Shown here in pieces: positions 26,878-34,748 of a DNA stretch of 64,000 nt. A model generated the notes under the pieces. It did not search any database. It was not told the origin of the DNA and worked only from the letters and a program-made list of their open reading frames with translations. The DNA is from Pseudomonas laurylsulfatiphila (GTDB lineage Bacteria > Pseudomonadota > Gammaproteobacteria > Pseudomonadales > Pseudomonadaceae). The position numbers and the translations under genes were made by a program. The stretch is taken from positions 310,001 through 374,000 of the forward strand of contig NZ_NIRS01000003.1 in assembly GCF_002934665.1 (NCBI RefSeq). Direction: 5' to 3'. How positions within the stretch are numbered: position 1 is the first letter of the stretch; each line of letters opens with the position of its first letter.

Positions 26878-28191
26878 TCAAGTCATCTGAATGATGGTCT
26901 GCATGATGGTGCTTTGGGTCGAGATGGTCTTGGCGTTCGCCTGGTAGTTGCTCTGCGCCTTGATCAGGTCGACCAGTTCGTTGGTCAGGTTGACGTTGGA
27001 CTCTTCCAGGGAGTTGGAAACGATCGAACCCAGGGTGCCAGTCTGCGGCGCATCGTAGCCCGGGATGCCCGACGTGTAGGTTTCTTTCCAGCTTGTGCCG
27101 CCTACCGGCTGCAGGCCTTGCTCGTTGGTGAAGCTGGCCAGGGAAATCTGGCCGATCGGCTTGGTCTGGTTGTTGCTGAAGTTGGCCAGCAGCACACCGC
27201 TGCCATCAATGGTCAGGTTGGTGATCTGGCCGGTGGCGTAGCCGTTCTGCGCAGGAATCGAACGCGCGGTGTCGGCGTTGAACTGCGTGGTGTTGCTCAT
27301 GGAAGTGGTCACGCCCGCCGGATCGGCGGCGGCGCCGTTGGCTGCCCATACACCGTTGGTCACCTTGCCTGGGACCCAGTTAGTGATCTTCAGATCCGGG
27401 CTGACGACAGGCGGAGTACCTGGAGTGGTAACCGAAACCAGCTTGCCACTCGAATCGAAAGCCATGGTCGAAGGGATTGGAGCCGTCACGGCCGGATCAC
27501 TGCCATCCGGGTTGCGACCATCGATCAGGGTGTAGGTATCCCAAGTGTTCGGCCCCGTCTTGACCATGTACTGGTCCATGGGGTGCTGGTTGCCCTGCGT
27601 ATCGAAAACCGGGGTAGTGAACTGCTTGGTGTAAGTGGCGGGCTTGCTCGGATCGAACTTGTTGGCCACCACCGCCTGATCGATCACCGGCGCCGTGGAG
27701 TTCAGGTTGATCGTCGACGAAACGGTGCTGGTGGCCTTCGGCGCCAGGTTGGAGGTGTCGATTCGCAGGTCGGTCAACACGCCGTTGAGAATCTTGCCAT
27801 TGGCATCCACACCGTAACCCTGCAAACGGGCCGTGCCGTCACTGTTGGTGACGTAGCCTTCCTTGTCGGTCTTGAACGTACCGGCACGGGTGTAGGTCAG
27901 CGAGCCGTTGTTGTTCAGGACGAAAAAGCCGTTGCCCTGGATACCCATGTCGAGCACGTTGCCGGTGTTGCTCACGTCACCCTGGGTGAACTGCTGGGAA
28001 ACGTTGGCCAGGCGCACGCCGTTGCCGATGGTCTTGCTGCCGGTGCCCAGGCGGGTCGCCGAGTACACATCTTCGAATTCTGCACGGGACGATTTGAAAC
28101 CCGTGGTCGCGACGTTGGCGATGTTGTTGCCGGTAACGTCGAGTTGTTTGTTGGATGCAAAGAGACCGCTAAGACCGATGTTGAAAGACAT
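26878..28191 (-). CDS. flgE: Flagellar hook protein FlgE
   Basis: This 437-residue subunit of the flagellar hook has the conserved N-terminal rod/hook motif MSFNIGLSGLFASNKQLDVTG-NNIANVATTGFKSSRAEF. The C-terminal D0 helix EESNVNLTNELVDLIKAQSNYQANAK closes the protein. The variable central domain (about residues 140-340) is rich in T, P and N, as in other hooks. It is last of the flgB-C-D-E operon. flgF and later rod/ring genes are not adjacent, so this operon is split from them. Confidence 0.96.
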   Translation of the reverse strand: MSFNIGLSGLFASNKQLDVTGNNIANVATTGFKSSRAEFEDVYSATRLGTGSKTIGNGVRLANVSQQFTQGDVSNTGNVLDMGIQGNGFFVLNNNGSLTYTRAGTFKTDKEGYVTNSDGTARLQGYGVDANGKILNGVLTDLRIDTSNLAPKATSTVSSTINLNSTAPVIDQAVVANKFDPSKPATYTKQFTTPVFDTQGNQHPMDQYMVKTGPNTWDTYTLIDGRNPDGSDPAVTAPIPSTMAFDSSGKLVSVTTPGTPPVVSPDLKITNWVPGKVTNGVWAANGAAADPAGVTTSMSNTTQFNADTARSIPAQNGYATGQITNLTIDGSGVLLANFSNNQTKPIGQISLASFTNEQGLQPVGGTSWKETYTSGIPGYDAPQTGTLGSIVSNSLEESNVNLTNELVDLIKAQSNYQANAKTISTQSTIMQTIIQMT

Positions 28192-28222
28192 ACTTCACTC
28201 CTTTGTGCCGGGTTAGTCGGCT

Positions 28223-28945
28223 TTACATACCAATGGTTTGTACTTTGGACAGGGCAACGCTGCCCAGCCCGGCCAGATTGAGCATCAACTCACCGCCGGT
28301 CTGGCTGATGGTCACGCTGTTGACGGTCGCGGGCAGGTTGGTGATCAACGCGACGGACTTGCCATCGATCTCGGTCGTGGCACCGAAGGTGTAGGTGCCC
28401 GCAGGTACCGTCTCACCCGCATCGTTCTTGCCGTCCCAGATGAAGCTGGCGTTGCCGGCCTTCTGCGAACCGAGGTCGATGGTGCGCACGGTCTTGCCGG
28501 TTGAGTCGGTGATCTTCAGGGTCGCGGACGCCACCGAAGACGGCACCACCACCGTGCCGCTCAAGCTCTTGGTGGTATCGACCACGGCCTTGTCGCCCGG
28601 CGCGATGACCGAACGGCCCACCAGCGACGACGCCTGCAAGGCCTGGGACGAGTTGTAGTTGCTGGCCAGGCCGCTCACGGTGTCGTTGAGCGTGGTGATG
28701 CCTTCCAGGCTGCTGAACTGCGCCAGCTGTGCCACAAACGCACCGTTATCCTGAGGCTCCAGCGGGTTCTGGTTTTTCAGTTGGGTTACCAGCAACTGCA
28801 GGAACGCATCCTTGCCCAGGGCCTTGTTGCCCGAGGCGCTGCCGGCTGCCGAGGCGAGGCCGTCAGTGGCAGTGTTGGTCTTGATCGAAGAGTTGGCCAG
28901 GATGTCGTTGAGGCTCAAACCACTGGTGGAATCGGTAACACTCAT
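28223..28945 (-). CDS. flgD: Flagellar hook-assembly (cap) protein FlgD
   Basis: This 240-residue scaffold caps the growing hook and is discarded afterwards. The N-terminal signature LGKDAFLQLLVTQLKNQNPLEPQDN-(G)AFVAQLAQFSSLEG is clear. The C-terminal half contains a FlgD Ig-like segment (IWDGKNDAGETVPAGTYTF). It has no start ambiguity and sits 31 bases upstream of flgE and 15 bases after flgC. Confidence 0.95.
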   Translation of the reverse strand: MSVTDSTSGLSLNDILANSSIKTNTATDGLASAAGSASGNKALGKDAFLQLLVTQLKNQNPLEPQDNGAFVAQLAQFSSLEGITTLNDTVSGLASNYNSSQALQASSLVGRSVIAPGDKAVVDTTKSLSGTVVVPSSVASATLKITDSTGKTVRTIDLGSQKAGNASFIWDGKNDAGETVPAGTYTFGATTEIDGKSVALITNLPATVNSVTISQTGGELMLNLAGLGSVALSKVQTIGM

Positions 28946-28960
28946 CTGAGTCGCCCCTTA

Positions 28961-29404
28961 TCACTGACCGAGGGTCAGGACTTTCTGCATCATGGTTTTG
29001 GCGGTGTTCATCATTTCGGCGTTGGTCTGGAACGAACGGCTCGCGGAAATCATGTCGGCCATTTCTTCAACCACGTTGACGTTCGGGTAGTAGACGTAGC
29101 CCTTGGCATCGGCGGCCGGATGGTTCGGCTCGTAGCGCGCCTCGAGATTGCTCTGGTCTTCGACCACACCCAGCACCTGCACGCCTTGGCCGGCGGCGTC
29201 CTGGCTCTGGAACAGCGAGTCGCTGCCGCCGCTCTGGCCGCCCTGGAACATGGTGGCGAATACCGGGTGACGTGCGCGGTAGGTCTGGTCGATGCTCGAC
29301 GAGACGGTCTCGGCGTTGGCGATGTTCGAAGCGACGGTGTTCAAACGCGTGGTCTGCGCACTCATGCCGCTACCGGCAATGTTGAAAACACTGGATAGAG
29401 ACAT
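28961..29404 (-). CDS. flgC: Flagellar basal-body rod protein FlgC
   Basis: This 147-residue proximal rod subunit has the N-terminal motif FNIAGSGMSAQTTRLNTVASNIANAET. The C-terminal motif NVNVVEEMADMISASRSFQTNAEMMNTAKTMM matches the axial-protein D0 helices. The start is three bases after the flgB stop, so translation is probably coupled. No oddities. Confidence 0.96.
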   Translation of the reverse strand: MSLSSVFNIAGSGMSAQTTRLNTVASNIANAETVSSSIDQTYRARHPVFATMFQGGQSGGSDSLFQSQDAAGQGVQVLGVVEDQSNLEARYEPNHPAADAKGYVYYPNVNVVEEMADMISASRSFQTNAEMMNTAKTMMQKVLTLGQ

Positions 29405-29407
29405 GAC

Positions 29408-29815
29408 TTACTCTCCGCGCAGGGCTGATACCAGCCCTTTGAATTTGCTGTTGAGCAGGGTGAAGCTGGCCTGGAAGCCGATCGCGTTTTCCGCGTAGTT
29501 CGACTGTTCCAGCTGAGCGTCCACGGTGTTCTGGTCGATCGACGGTTGCATCGGCGTGCGATAAAGCAACGACTCGTCGCCATTGCCCAGACCTTCAGCT
29601 TCGATATGACGGCTGTTGGTCATGTTCAAGGCGAAGGTGCCGCTTTTGGTTTTCTCGTTCTGCTCGGCGAGCACTTTCGAGAAGTCCAGGTCCCGAGCCT
29701 TGTAGTTCGGGGTATCGGCGTTGGCGATGTTATTGGCCAGGACTTCGGCACGCTGGGCGCGGAAGCCCAGGGCTTGTTCGTGGATACCGAGCGCTTTATC
29801 GAAGCTGATGCTCAT
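29408..29815 (-). CDS. flgB: Flagellar basal-body rod protein FlgB
   Basis: This 135-residue proximal rod subunit contains ALGFRAQRAEVLANNIANADTPNYKARD, the FlgB form of the axial motif. The C-terminal helix is NAIGFQASFTLLNSKFKGLVSAL. The ATG beginning MSISFDKALGIHEQ is chosen from family alignment, because the longer in-frame reading passes through the operon promoter. First gene of the flgBCDE operon, driven by a sigma-54 promoter 45-60 bases upstream. Confidence 0.95.
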   Translation of the reverse strand: MSISFDKALGIHEQALGFRAQRAEVLANNIANADTPNYKARDLDFSKVLAEQNEKTKSGTFALNMTNSRHIEAEGLGNGDESLLYRTPMQPSIDQNTVDAQLEQSNYAENAIGFQASFTLLNSKFKGLVSALRGE

Positions 29816-29859
29816 GTCGGGAAACCTTTGGGTGACCTGATTTTTCGTAGGATCGACAT

Positions 29860-29875
29860 AGCAAGCCCCATGCCA
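29860..29875 (-). promoter_or_regulatory. Sigma-54 promoter of flgBCDE
   Basis: Minus-strand TGGCATG-GGGC-TTGCT matches the RpoN consensus with one change (C to T in GGCAC). The GG and GC pairs have the required spacing. RpoN with FleQ/FleR controls early and middle flagellar operons in Pseudomonas. Confidence 0.88.
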
Positions 29876-29879
29876 ATTC

Positions 29880-29905
29880 AAAAAACCCCGGAAACCGGGG
29901 CTTTG
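29880..29905 (-). terminator. Terminator upstream of the flgB promoter
   Basis: Minus-strand AAAGCCCCGG-TTT-CCGGGG followed by TTTTTT forms a hairpin terminator immediately before the -24 element. It would block transcription arriving from cheR. Confidence 0.8.
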
Positions 29906-30007
29906 CCGGACATGGCAACGCGGCAATGCCAGAAAAGCGGCAACGGTTTTCCGCCGCCTGCCGCTTTTCTGCCGCTTGGCACCACTCTTGAGAACACCAC
30001 CTCCCCC

Positions 30008-30096
30008 TGTAGGAGCTGGCTTGCCAGCGAAAGCGGTGTGTCAGCAAATTAAACGTCGGCTGACTCGACGCCATCGCTGGCAAGCCAGCTCCTACA
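30008..30096. repeat. REP inverted pair (GTAGGAGCTGGC class)
   Basis: Two facing copies of the TGTAGGAGCTGGCTTGCCAG unit with a spacer of about 45 bases sit between the two terminators of the cheR-flgB gap. Confidence 0.87.
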
Positions 30097-30128
30097 AGGA
30101 GATTGAGACAACCGTGAGAAATCACCAG

Positions 30129-30171
30129 GCATAAAAAAACAGGAGCCCCTGAGGACTCCCGTTTTTTTATG
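30129..30171 (-). terminator. Terminator of cheV-cheR
   Basis: A hairpin beginning GCATAAAAAAAC on one side and ending GTTTTTTTATGC on the other, with a GC-rich inner stem (GGAG/CTCC), lies 16 bases after the cheR stop. It is symmetrical enough to act in both directions. Confidence 0.88.
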
Positions 30172-30186
30172 CGCGCCGCTTTTGCA

Positions 30187-31014
30187 TCATTTCGCCTGAT
30201 AAATGATCCCGGGGCTGCACTGGACCATCTGGTAATGATCCGGCAAACCGTTCAACGCTTCGGAAGCACCGAGGAACAGGTAACCACCCGGCTTCAACGT
30301 GCTGTGGATGCGCAACAGGATGTCCTTCTTCACCTCGGCGGAGAAGTAGATCAGCACGTTGCGGCAGAACACGATGTCGAACTTGCCGAGGCTCGCGTAA
30401 CTGTCCAGCAGGTTGAACGAACGGAACTCCACCCGGCTCTTGATCGGCGCCTTGATCGCCCAGCGCCCCGGCCCTTTCGGGTCGAAATAACGCTGCAGAC
30501 GCTCGGGCGACAGACCGCGGCCGATGGCCAGGCTGTCGTACTCGCCGGTCTTGCAGTTGTTCAGCATGGTGCCGGACAGGTCGGTGGCAACGATCTGTAC
30601 GCCCATCCTCAACTGCCCCATGTTGACCCGTTCGAACTCGTCGATGGACATCGACAGCGAATACGGTTCCTGGCCCGACGAGCACGCCGCCGACCAGATA
30701 CGCAGGCGCTGGCCGGGGCTGGCCTTGATCGCTTCGGGCAGGACCTTGTTCTTCAAGACTTCAAATGGGTAGGTGTCCCGAAACCACAGGGTTTCGTTGG
30801 TGGTCATGGCATCCACCACCTGTTCGCGCAAACCGCTGCGCGGCTGGGTCTGCATGCGCTGAACCAGCTCACCCAAAGACTTGATGCCTTGCTGTTCCAT
30901 CAGTTTGTTGAGACGGCTGGAGACCAGGTATTGCTTGTTTTCACCGAGCAAAATGCCACAGGCTTTTTCCAGGAATACCCGGAACTGTTCGAAATCCAAA
31001 TTACCCGTAGACAA
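30187..31014 (-). CDS. cheR: Chemotaxis methyltransferase CheR
   Basis: This 275-residue SAM-dependent enzyme methylates glutamates of chemoreceptors. The N-terminal helical domain (FEQFRVFLEKACGILLGENK) precedes the methyltransferase core with IWSAACSSGQEPYSLSM (SAM site) and FDIVFCRNVLIYF. The start is TTG with GAGG eight bases upstream. No ATG fits before the conserved first helix. It follows cheV in the same direction, and the pair is conserved in Pseudomonas. Confidence 0.95.
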   Translation of the reverse strand: MSTGNLDFEQFRVFLEKACGILLGENKQYLVSSRLNKLMEQQGIKSLGELVQRMQTQPRSGLREQVVDAMTTNETLWFRDTYPFEVLKNKVLPEAIKASPGQRLRIWSAACSSGQEPYSLSMSIDEFERVNMGQLRMGVQIVATDLSGTMLNNCKTGEYDSLAIGRGLSPERLQRYFDPKGPGRWAIKAPIKSRVEFRSFNLLDSYASLGKFDIVFCRNVLIYFSAEVKKDILLRIHSTLKPGGYLFLGASEALNGLPDHYQMVQCSPGIIYQAK

Positions 31015-31059
31015 TGATGCCGCCTCTTAAATCGTGTTGACTGCCAGGGGCGCAGGCCC

Positions 31060-31992
31060 CTAGCTGATATCTGCTGCTTTGATCCGGTCGACTACCCGGG
31101 ATGCCAGGTCATCAGGACGGAACTTGGCCAGGAAGTCATCGGCACCGACCTTCTTGACCATCGCCTGATTGAATACCCCCGACAACGAAGTATGCAGGAT
31201 GATATGAAGCTTTTGCATGCGCGGGTCGTTGCGGATTTCCGCCGTCAGGGTGTACCCGTCCATCTCCGGCATCTCGATGTCGGAGATCATCATCAGGAAC
31301 TCTTCTTCCGGCTTCTTACCCTCGTCGACCAGTTTGCGCAGGTAATCCAGCGCTTGCCGACCATCGTTCAACGCCACCACTTCGACGCCGACCGTTTGCA
31401 GGCAACGCGTGACCTGCTTGCGCGCCACCGAGGAGTCGTCGACCGTCAGCACGCGCAACGAAAGCGCCTTGTGCTGGGTTTCGACATCCACCACGCCGAC
31501 GGAAATCGCTTCCGGCGTCGGTGCCACTTCCGCGAGCACCTTCTCGACATCGATGATTTCGACCAACTGATTGTCGACCCGTGTCACCGCCGTCAGGTAA
31601 TGATCGCGCCCGGTGCCCTTGGGTGGCGGATGGATCTCCTCCCAGTTCATGTTGACGATGCGCTCCACCGAGCGCACCAGGAAACCCTGGGTCTTGGTGT
31701 TGTACTCCGTGATGATCACGAACGGATTGTTCTTGTCCTTCAACGCACCGGAGCCGGTCGCCATCGCCAGATCAAGGATCGGAATGGTTGCCCCCCGGAT
31801 GTTCGCCACGCCGCACACGACAGGACTGGACTTGGGCATCAACGTCAGTTGGGGGCATTGCAGCACCTCCCGAACCTTGAATACGTTGATCCCGTACAGC
31901 TGCTGGCCGTCGAGACGGAACAACAACAGCTCAAGGCGATTCTGCCCCACCAGTTGCGTGCGCTGGTTTACCGAATCCATTACACCAGCCAT
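31060..31992 (-). CDS. cheV: Chemotaxis coupling protein CheV
   Basis: This 310-residue protein fuses a CheW-like domain (about residues 15-160, LLLFRLDGQQLYGINVFKVREVL) to a receiver domain (about residues 180-305). The receiver phosphoacceptor Asp is in MMISDIEMPEMDGYTL. CheV couples receptors to CheA and dampens signalling when phosphorylated. AGGAG eight bases upstream marks the ATG at MAGVMDSVNQ. Divergent from flgA with a gap of only 83 bases, in which the promoters of both units overlap. Confidence 0.94.
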   Translation of the reverse strand: MAGVMDSVNQRTQLVGQNRLELLLFRLDGQQLYGINVFKVREVLQCPQLTLMPKSSPVVCGVANIRGATIPILDLAMATGSGALKDKNNPFVIITEYNTKTQGFLVRSVERIVNMNWEEIHPPPKGTGRDHYLTAVTRVDNQLVEIIDVEKVLAEVAPTPEAISVGVVDVETQHKALSLRVLTVDDSSVARKQVTRCLQTVGVEVVALNDGRQALDYLRKLVDEGKKPEEEFLMMISDIEMPEMDGYTLTAEIRNDPRMQKLHIILHTSLSGVFNQAMVKKVGADDFLAKFRPDDLASRVVDRIKAADIS

Positions 31993-32043
31993 GCCCAGAC
32001 TCCTACACCAACGCCAAGTGTTGTTGCGACGCGCCTTCATCAC

Positions 32044-32069
32044 TAAACGGCACGGCGCTTGCTTTTTTA
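32044..32069 (-). promoter_or_regulatory. Possible FliA promoter of cheVR
   Basis: Minus-strand TAAA-N14-GCCGTTTA resembles the sigma-28 consensus (TAAA-N15-GCCGATAA) with two mismatches and a spacer one base short. cheVR is a late, FliA-class unit in P. aeruginosa as I recall, which is the reason to record it. It lies directly over the flgA sigma-54 site on the opposite strand. Confidence 0.4.
32048..32063 (+). promoter_or_regulatory. Sigma-54 promoter of flgA
   Basis: CGGCACG-GCGC-TTGCT matches the RpoN consensus with one mismatch at the first base. Transcription should begin about 12 bases after the GC, near 32,074, only about two bases before the flgA ATG. Confidence 0.8.
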
Positions 32070-32075
32070 ATCGTT

Positions 32076-32834
32076 ATGAACACAGAACCGACATTTTTTC
32101 GACGCCTGACCACACCCTATCGCAAATTGCTTGGCGTGCTGGCGGCTGTTTGCCTGTTCAACGCTGGCAGCCCTGCCCTTGCTGACGCGGTTACCTTGCC
32201 TGACATGCTTATCGGCGTCACTCAGGGCTTTCTTGAATTCACCGTAGAAGACTATCTGGCAACCAGTCAAACGGAAGGTCGCTACGAGATCCAGGTCAAC
32301 CCGCTCGACCCGCGCATGCACATGCCCATGTGCGACAAGGAATTGACAGCAACGCTTGAGAGTCCAAAGCCGCTGGGACGGGTCACGGTCAAGGTCCGCT
32401 GCGAGGGCGCCTCCCCCTGGACTGTCTTCGTACCCGCTCAAGTCCGCCTGTTTCGCGATGTCGTGACCACCGCCCGGCCACTGCGCCGTGCCGCCATTGT
32501 CGAGCCTGAGGATGTGGTGCTGCGCGAGCGAGATATCAGTCTGATCAGCCAGGGCTACCTGACGTCTCTCGACCAGGCGATCGGGCAGCGATTGACCCGA
32601 CCAATGGTCACCGACCAGGTGATTACCCTGGTGCATATCGAACAGGCCGAAGTGATCCGCAAGGGTGATCAGGTGGTGATTACCGCCCGCAGCGGTACGC
32701 TGAGCGTGCGCATGCCCGGCGAAGCCCTGTCGAACGGCAGCCTGAGCGAACAGATCCGGGTGAAAAACCTCAACTCCCAGCGGGTCATCAAGGCGCAGGT
32801 CATGGCGCCGGGGCAGGTGGAAGTGTCCATGTAA
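32076..32834 (+). CDS. flgA: Flagellar P-ring chaperone FlgA
   Basis: This 252-residue periplasmic protein assists P-ring assembly. It has a basic N-terminus, a signal peptide (LLGVLAAVCLFNAGSPALADA), a FlgA N-terminal domain and a C-terminal SAF-like beta-clip (RRAAIVEPEDVVLRERDIS and following). The ATG gives a complete signal peptide, but it lacks a ribosome site and lies almost at the predicted transcript start. A downstream GTG start would remove the basic signal-peptide end. It is upstream of flgM but separated from it by a FliA promoter. Confidence 0.92.
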   Translation: MNTEPTFFRRLTTPYRKLLGVLAAVCLFNAGSPALADAVTLPDMLIGVTQGFLEFTVEDYLATSQTEGRYEIQVNPLDPRMHMPMCDKELTATLESPKPLGRVTVKVRCEGASPWTVFVPAQVRLFRDVVTTARPLRRAAIVEPEDVVLRERDISLISQGYLTSLDQAIGQRLTRPMVTDQVITLVHIEQAEVIRKGDQVVITARSGTLSVRMPGEALSNGSLSEQIRVKNLNSQRVIKAQVMAPGQVEVSM

Positions 32835-32938
32835 GGCGCTCTGTTCATCGGAATGTGGCGCTTGCCGCGGCGGTTCCCTAGACTGTGCTCCATGCAGGGC
32901 AAGCGCTGACGCGCGCGAGGTTCATTGATAAATGAGCC

Positions 32939-32965
32939 TAAAGTTTTCCAGGGAATGGCCGAAAC
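32939..32965 (+). promoter_or_regulatory. FliA (sigma-28) promoter of flgMN
   Basis: TAAAGTTT-N11-GCCGAAAC matches the sigma-28 consensus TAAAGTTT-N11-GCCGATAA fully in the -35 half and at six of eight positions in the -10 half, with exact spacing. It lets FliA drive its own anti-sigma factor. Confidence 0.92.
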
Positions 32966-33002
32966 CATGGCAAGCGTCCAAATTCCCAGAGGTTTTTTTA
33001 TC

Positions 33003-33329
33003 ATGGTCATCGATTTCAGCCGTTTGAACAGCTCCTCGTCCCTTACGGGCAGTACACGTACCAGCGCCAGCAAGGAAAGCGCCGAAGCCGGCAAAACCGC
33101 GCCGCTGGAATCCGCGGCCGAACAGGCCGGTACCGTCAACAGCGGGGAATCGGTACATATCAGCAATGAGGCTCAACAGTTGCAGAAGGTCACTGACACG
33201 CTGCGCGATCAGCCTGCCGTCGACAAAGCCCGCGTGGCCGAGTTGAAAGCAGCGATTGCCGATGGCAGCTATAAAGTCGACAGCAACCGTGTAGCCAGCA
33301 AACTGCTCAACTTCGAAGCCCAGCGCTAG
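33003..33329 (+). CDS. flgM: Anti-sigma-28 factor FlgM
   Basis: This 108-residue protein holds FliA inactive until the hook is complete and FlgM is exported. The N-terminal half is serine/threonine-rich and likely unfolded. The C-terminal half ([33 protein letters not shown]) is the conserved sigma-binding region. The ATG starts [10 protein letters not shown]. Longer in-frame starts would overlap the FliA promoter. flgN follows after 48 bases. Confidence 0.93.
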   Translation: MVIDFSRLNSSSSLTGSTRTSASKESAEAGKTAPLESAAEQAGTVNSGESVHISNEAQQLQKVTDTLRDQPAVDKARVAELKAAIADGSYKVDSNRVASKLLNFEAQR

Positions 33330-33377
33330 GCCACCGCCGGCGCCAGGCTTTTGGACGCTTAAAACCCAAGGCCAGCC

Positions 33378-33845
33378 ATGCACGACACTCAACTACTGCA
33401 ACTGATCACAGACGACTTTGCTCCAGCGCAACACCTGCTGGAATTACTGCAGACCGAATCCCTCGCCTTGCATGGCCGTGACATGCCATTGCTCGAGGAC
33501 ATCCTGGCGCAGAAACAGGCATTGGTCGTCTTGCTCGAACAGCATGGCCGCAAGCGCAGTGAAATTCTCGCCAGCCTCAACCTGCCGACCAACCGCGGCG
33601 GGCTGGAGCAACTGGCCAGCCAGTCGAGCATTGGCGACCAGTTGCTGGCGCAAAGTGACGTGCTGAGCGATCTCCTGGTCCAGTGCCAGGCCAGTAATGC
33701 CAGCAACGGTCAATCGATCCTCACTCAGCAGGCCGCTACGGCCACCCAGCTGAGAATTCTCAACGGTGGTGAAACCCCGGCGCTCTACGATGCCAGCGGA
33801 ACATTCTCCAAGCTTGCTAAGCCGCGCCCGCTCAGTCAGGCTTAG
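33378..33845 (+). CDS. flgN: Flagellar export chaperone FlgN
   Basis: This 155-residue mostly helical protein chaperones the hook-filament junction proteins FlgK and FlgL. The FlgN family pattern is visible in LLELLQTESLALHGRDMPLLEDILAQKQALVVLLEQHGRKR (residues 20-60), and the C-terminal half is rich in Gln and Ser. It is co-transcribed with flgM. The flgK and flgL genes are not in the window. Confidence 0.9.
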   Translation: MHDTQLLQLITDDFAPAQHLLELLQTESLALHGRDMPLLEDILAQKQALVVLLEQHGRKRSEILASLNLPTNRGGLEQLASQSSIGDQLLAQSDVLSDLLVQCQASNASNGQSILTQQAATATQLRILNGGETPALYDASGTFSKLAKPRPLSQA

Positions 33846-33938
33846 GCCGCTTGATGCGCCCGCTCTATCCAAGACGCGAAAGATGCTGGCAAAATGCTGG
33901 CCAGTCGTAGTCAAATTTTGTCTGGAGATTGATTAACC

Positions 33939-34685
33939 GTGTCCAATGCCTTATCCGTGGATGATGCTCCGCAGCCCCCCAAGGTGCTCTCCACGCCCTT
34001 GGAAATCTCCAGCAATCTGCGCCAGCTGCTCGAAAGCCATGACCCGCTGATCATCACGTTCCACGAGCGCAGCCAGCGCTTCCAGAGCTATCTGGTGGAC
34101 CTGGACCGTGACAGCAACATGATCGCCCTGGACGAAATGATCCCTCGCGATGGCGAGCGCTACCTGATGGCGGGCGAACCCTTCAGGGTCGAAGGCTTCC
34201 ACGAAGGTGTGCGCATCGCCTGGGAAAGCAACGGCCAATTGAAGATCGACGAATCCGGTGGCAGCCGCTGCTATCGCGGCGCCCTGCCCGACGAAGTGGT
34301 GTACCACCAGCGTCGCAATGCGTTCCGCGCGGCACTGAAGCTGGCACAACTGGTCAACGTCAATCTCGACGGCGAAAAGCTCAAGGCCCCCATCAGCGGC
34401 AAGCTGCTGGATATTTCCGCTACCGGCTGCAAACTGCGTTTCGACGGCGACATCACGGGCAGTCTGCAACTGGGCCAGGTGTACGACCGCTTCAGCGCCG
34501 ACCTGCCCTTTGGCAAGATGACGGCTCCGGTCGAGTTGCGTTATCTGCACTTCGAAGAAAAGATCTCCACCACCTTCGCCGGCGTTCGCTTCCACAACAT
34601 GAGCGGACTGGTACAGCGTCAGGTCGAACGTTTCGTCTACCAGTTGCAGCGTGAAGCGCGCCGCTTCGACAAAGACGACATCTGA
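33939..34685 (+). CDS. ycgR: YcgR-type flagellar brake protein (PilZ domain)
   Basis: This 248-residue c-di-GMP effector has an N-terminal YcgR domain (residues 20-115) and a C-terminal PilZ domain. The RxxxR loop (R126-NAF-R130) and D158-I-S-A-T-G163 form the c-di-GMP site. Bound YcgR slows or biases the motor. The GTG start follows GGAG with an 11-base gap. Its place after flgMN agrees with motility control. It ends at a strong bidirectional terminator. Confidence 0.93.
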   Translation: MSNALSVDDAPQPPKVLSTPLEISSNLRQLLESHDPLIITFHERSQRFQSYLVDLDRDSNMIALDEMIPRDGERYLMAGEPFRVEGFHEGVRIAWESNGQLKIDESGGSRCYRGALPDEVVYHQRRNAFRAALKLAQLVNVNLDGEKLKAPISGKLLDISATGCKLRFDGDITGSLQLGQVYDRFSADLPFGKMTAPVELRYLHFEEKISTTFAGVRFHNMSGLVQRQVERFVYQLQREARRFDKDDI

Positions 34686-34694
34686 TAGAGCCTC

Positions 34695-34740
34695 CACAAA
34701 AAACGGGCAGTCCCTTGCGGTGACTGCCCGTTTTTTTGTG
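34695..34740. terminator. Bidirectional terminator between ycgR and the MFS gene
   Basis: Arms CACAAAAAACGGGCAGTC and GACTGCCCGTTTTTTTGTG close a small loop between convergent genes, with T runs on either strand. Confidence 0.92.
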
Positions 34741-34748
34741 CCCCGACT

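Larger units (their letters stand above)
29816..30186. other. flgB-cheR intergenic region
   Basis: This 371-base gap holds, in the order transcribed on the minus strand, the cheR terminator, an inverted REP pair, a second terminator and the sigma-54 promoter of flgBCDE. The flgB operon is therefore insulated from cheVR read-through. No gene is visible. Confidence 0.85.
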
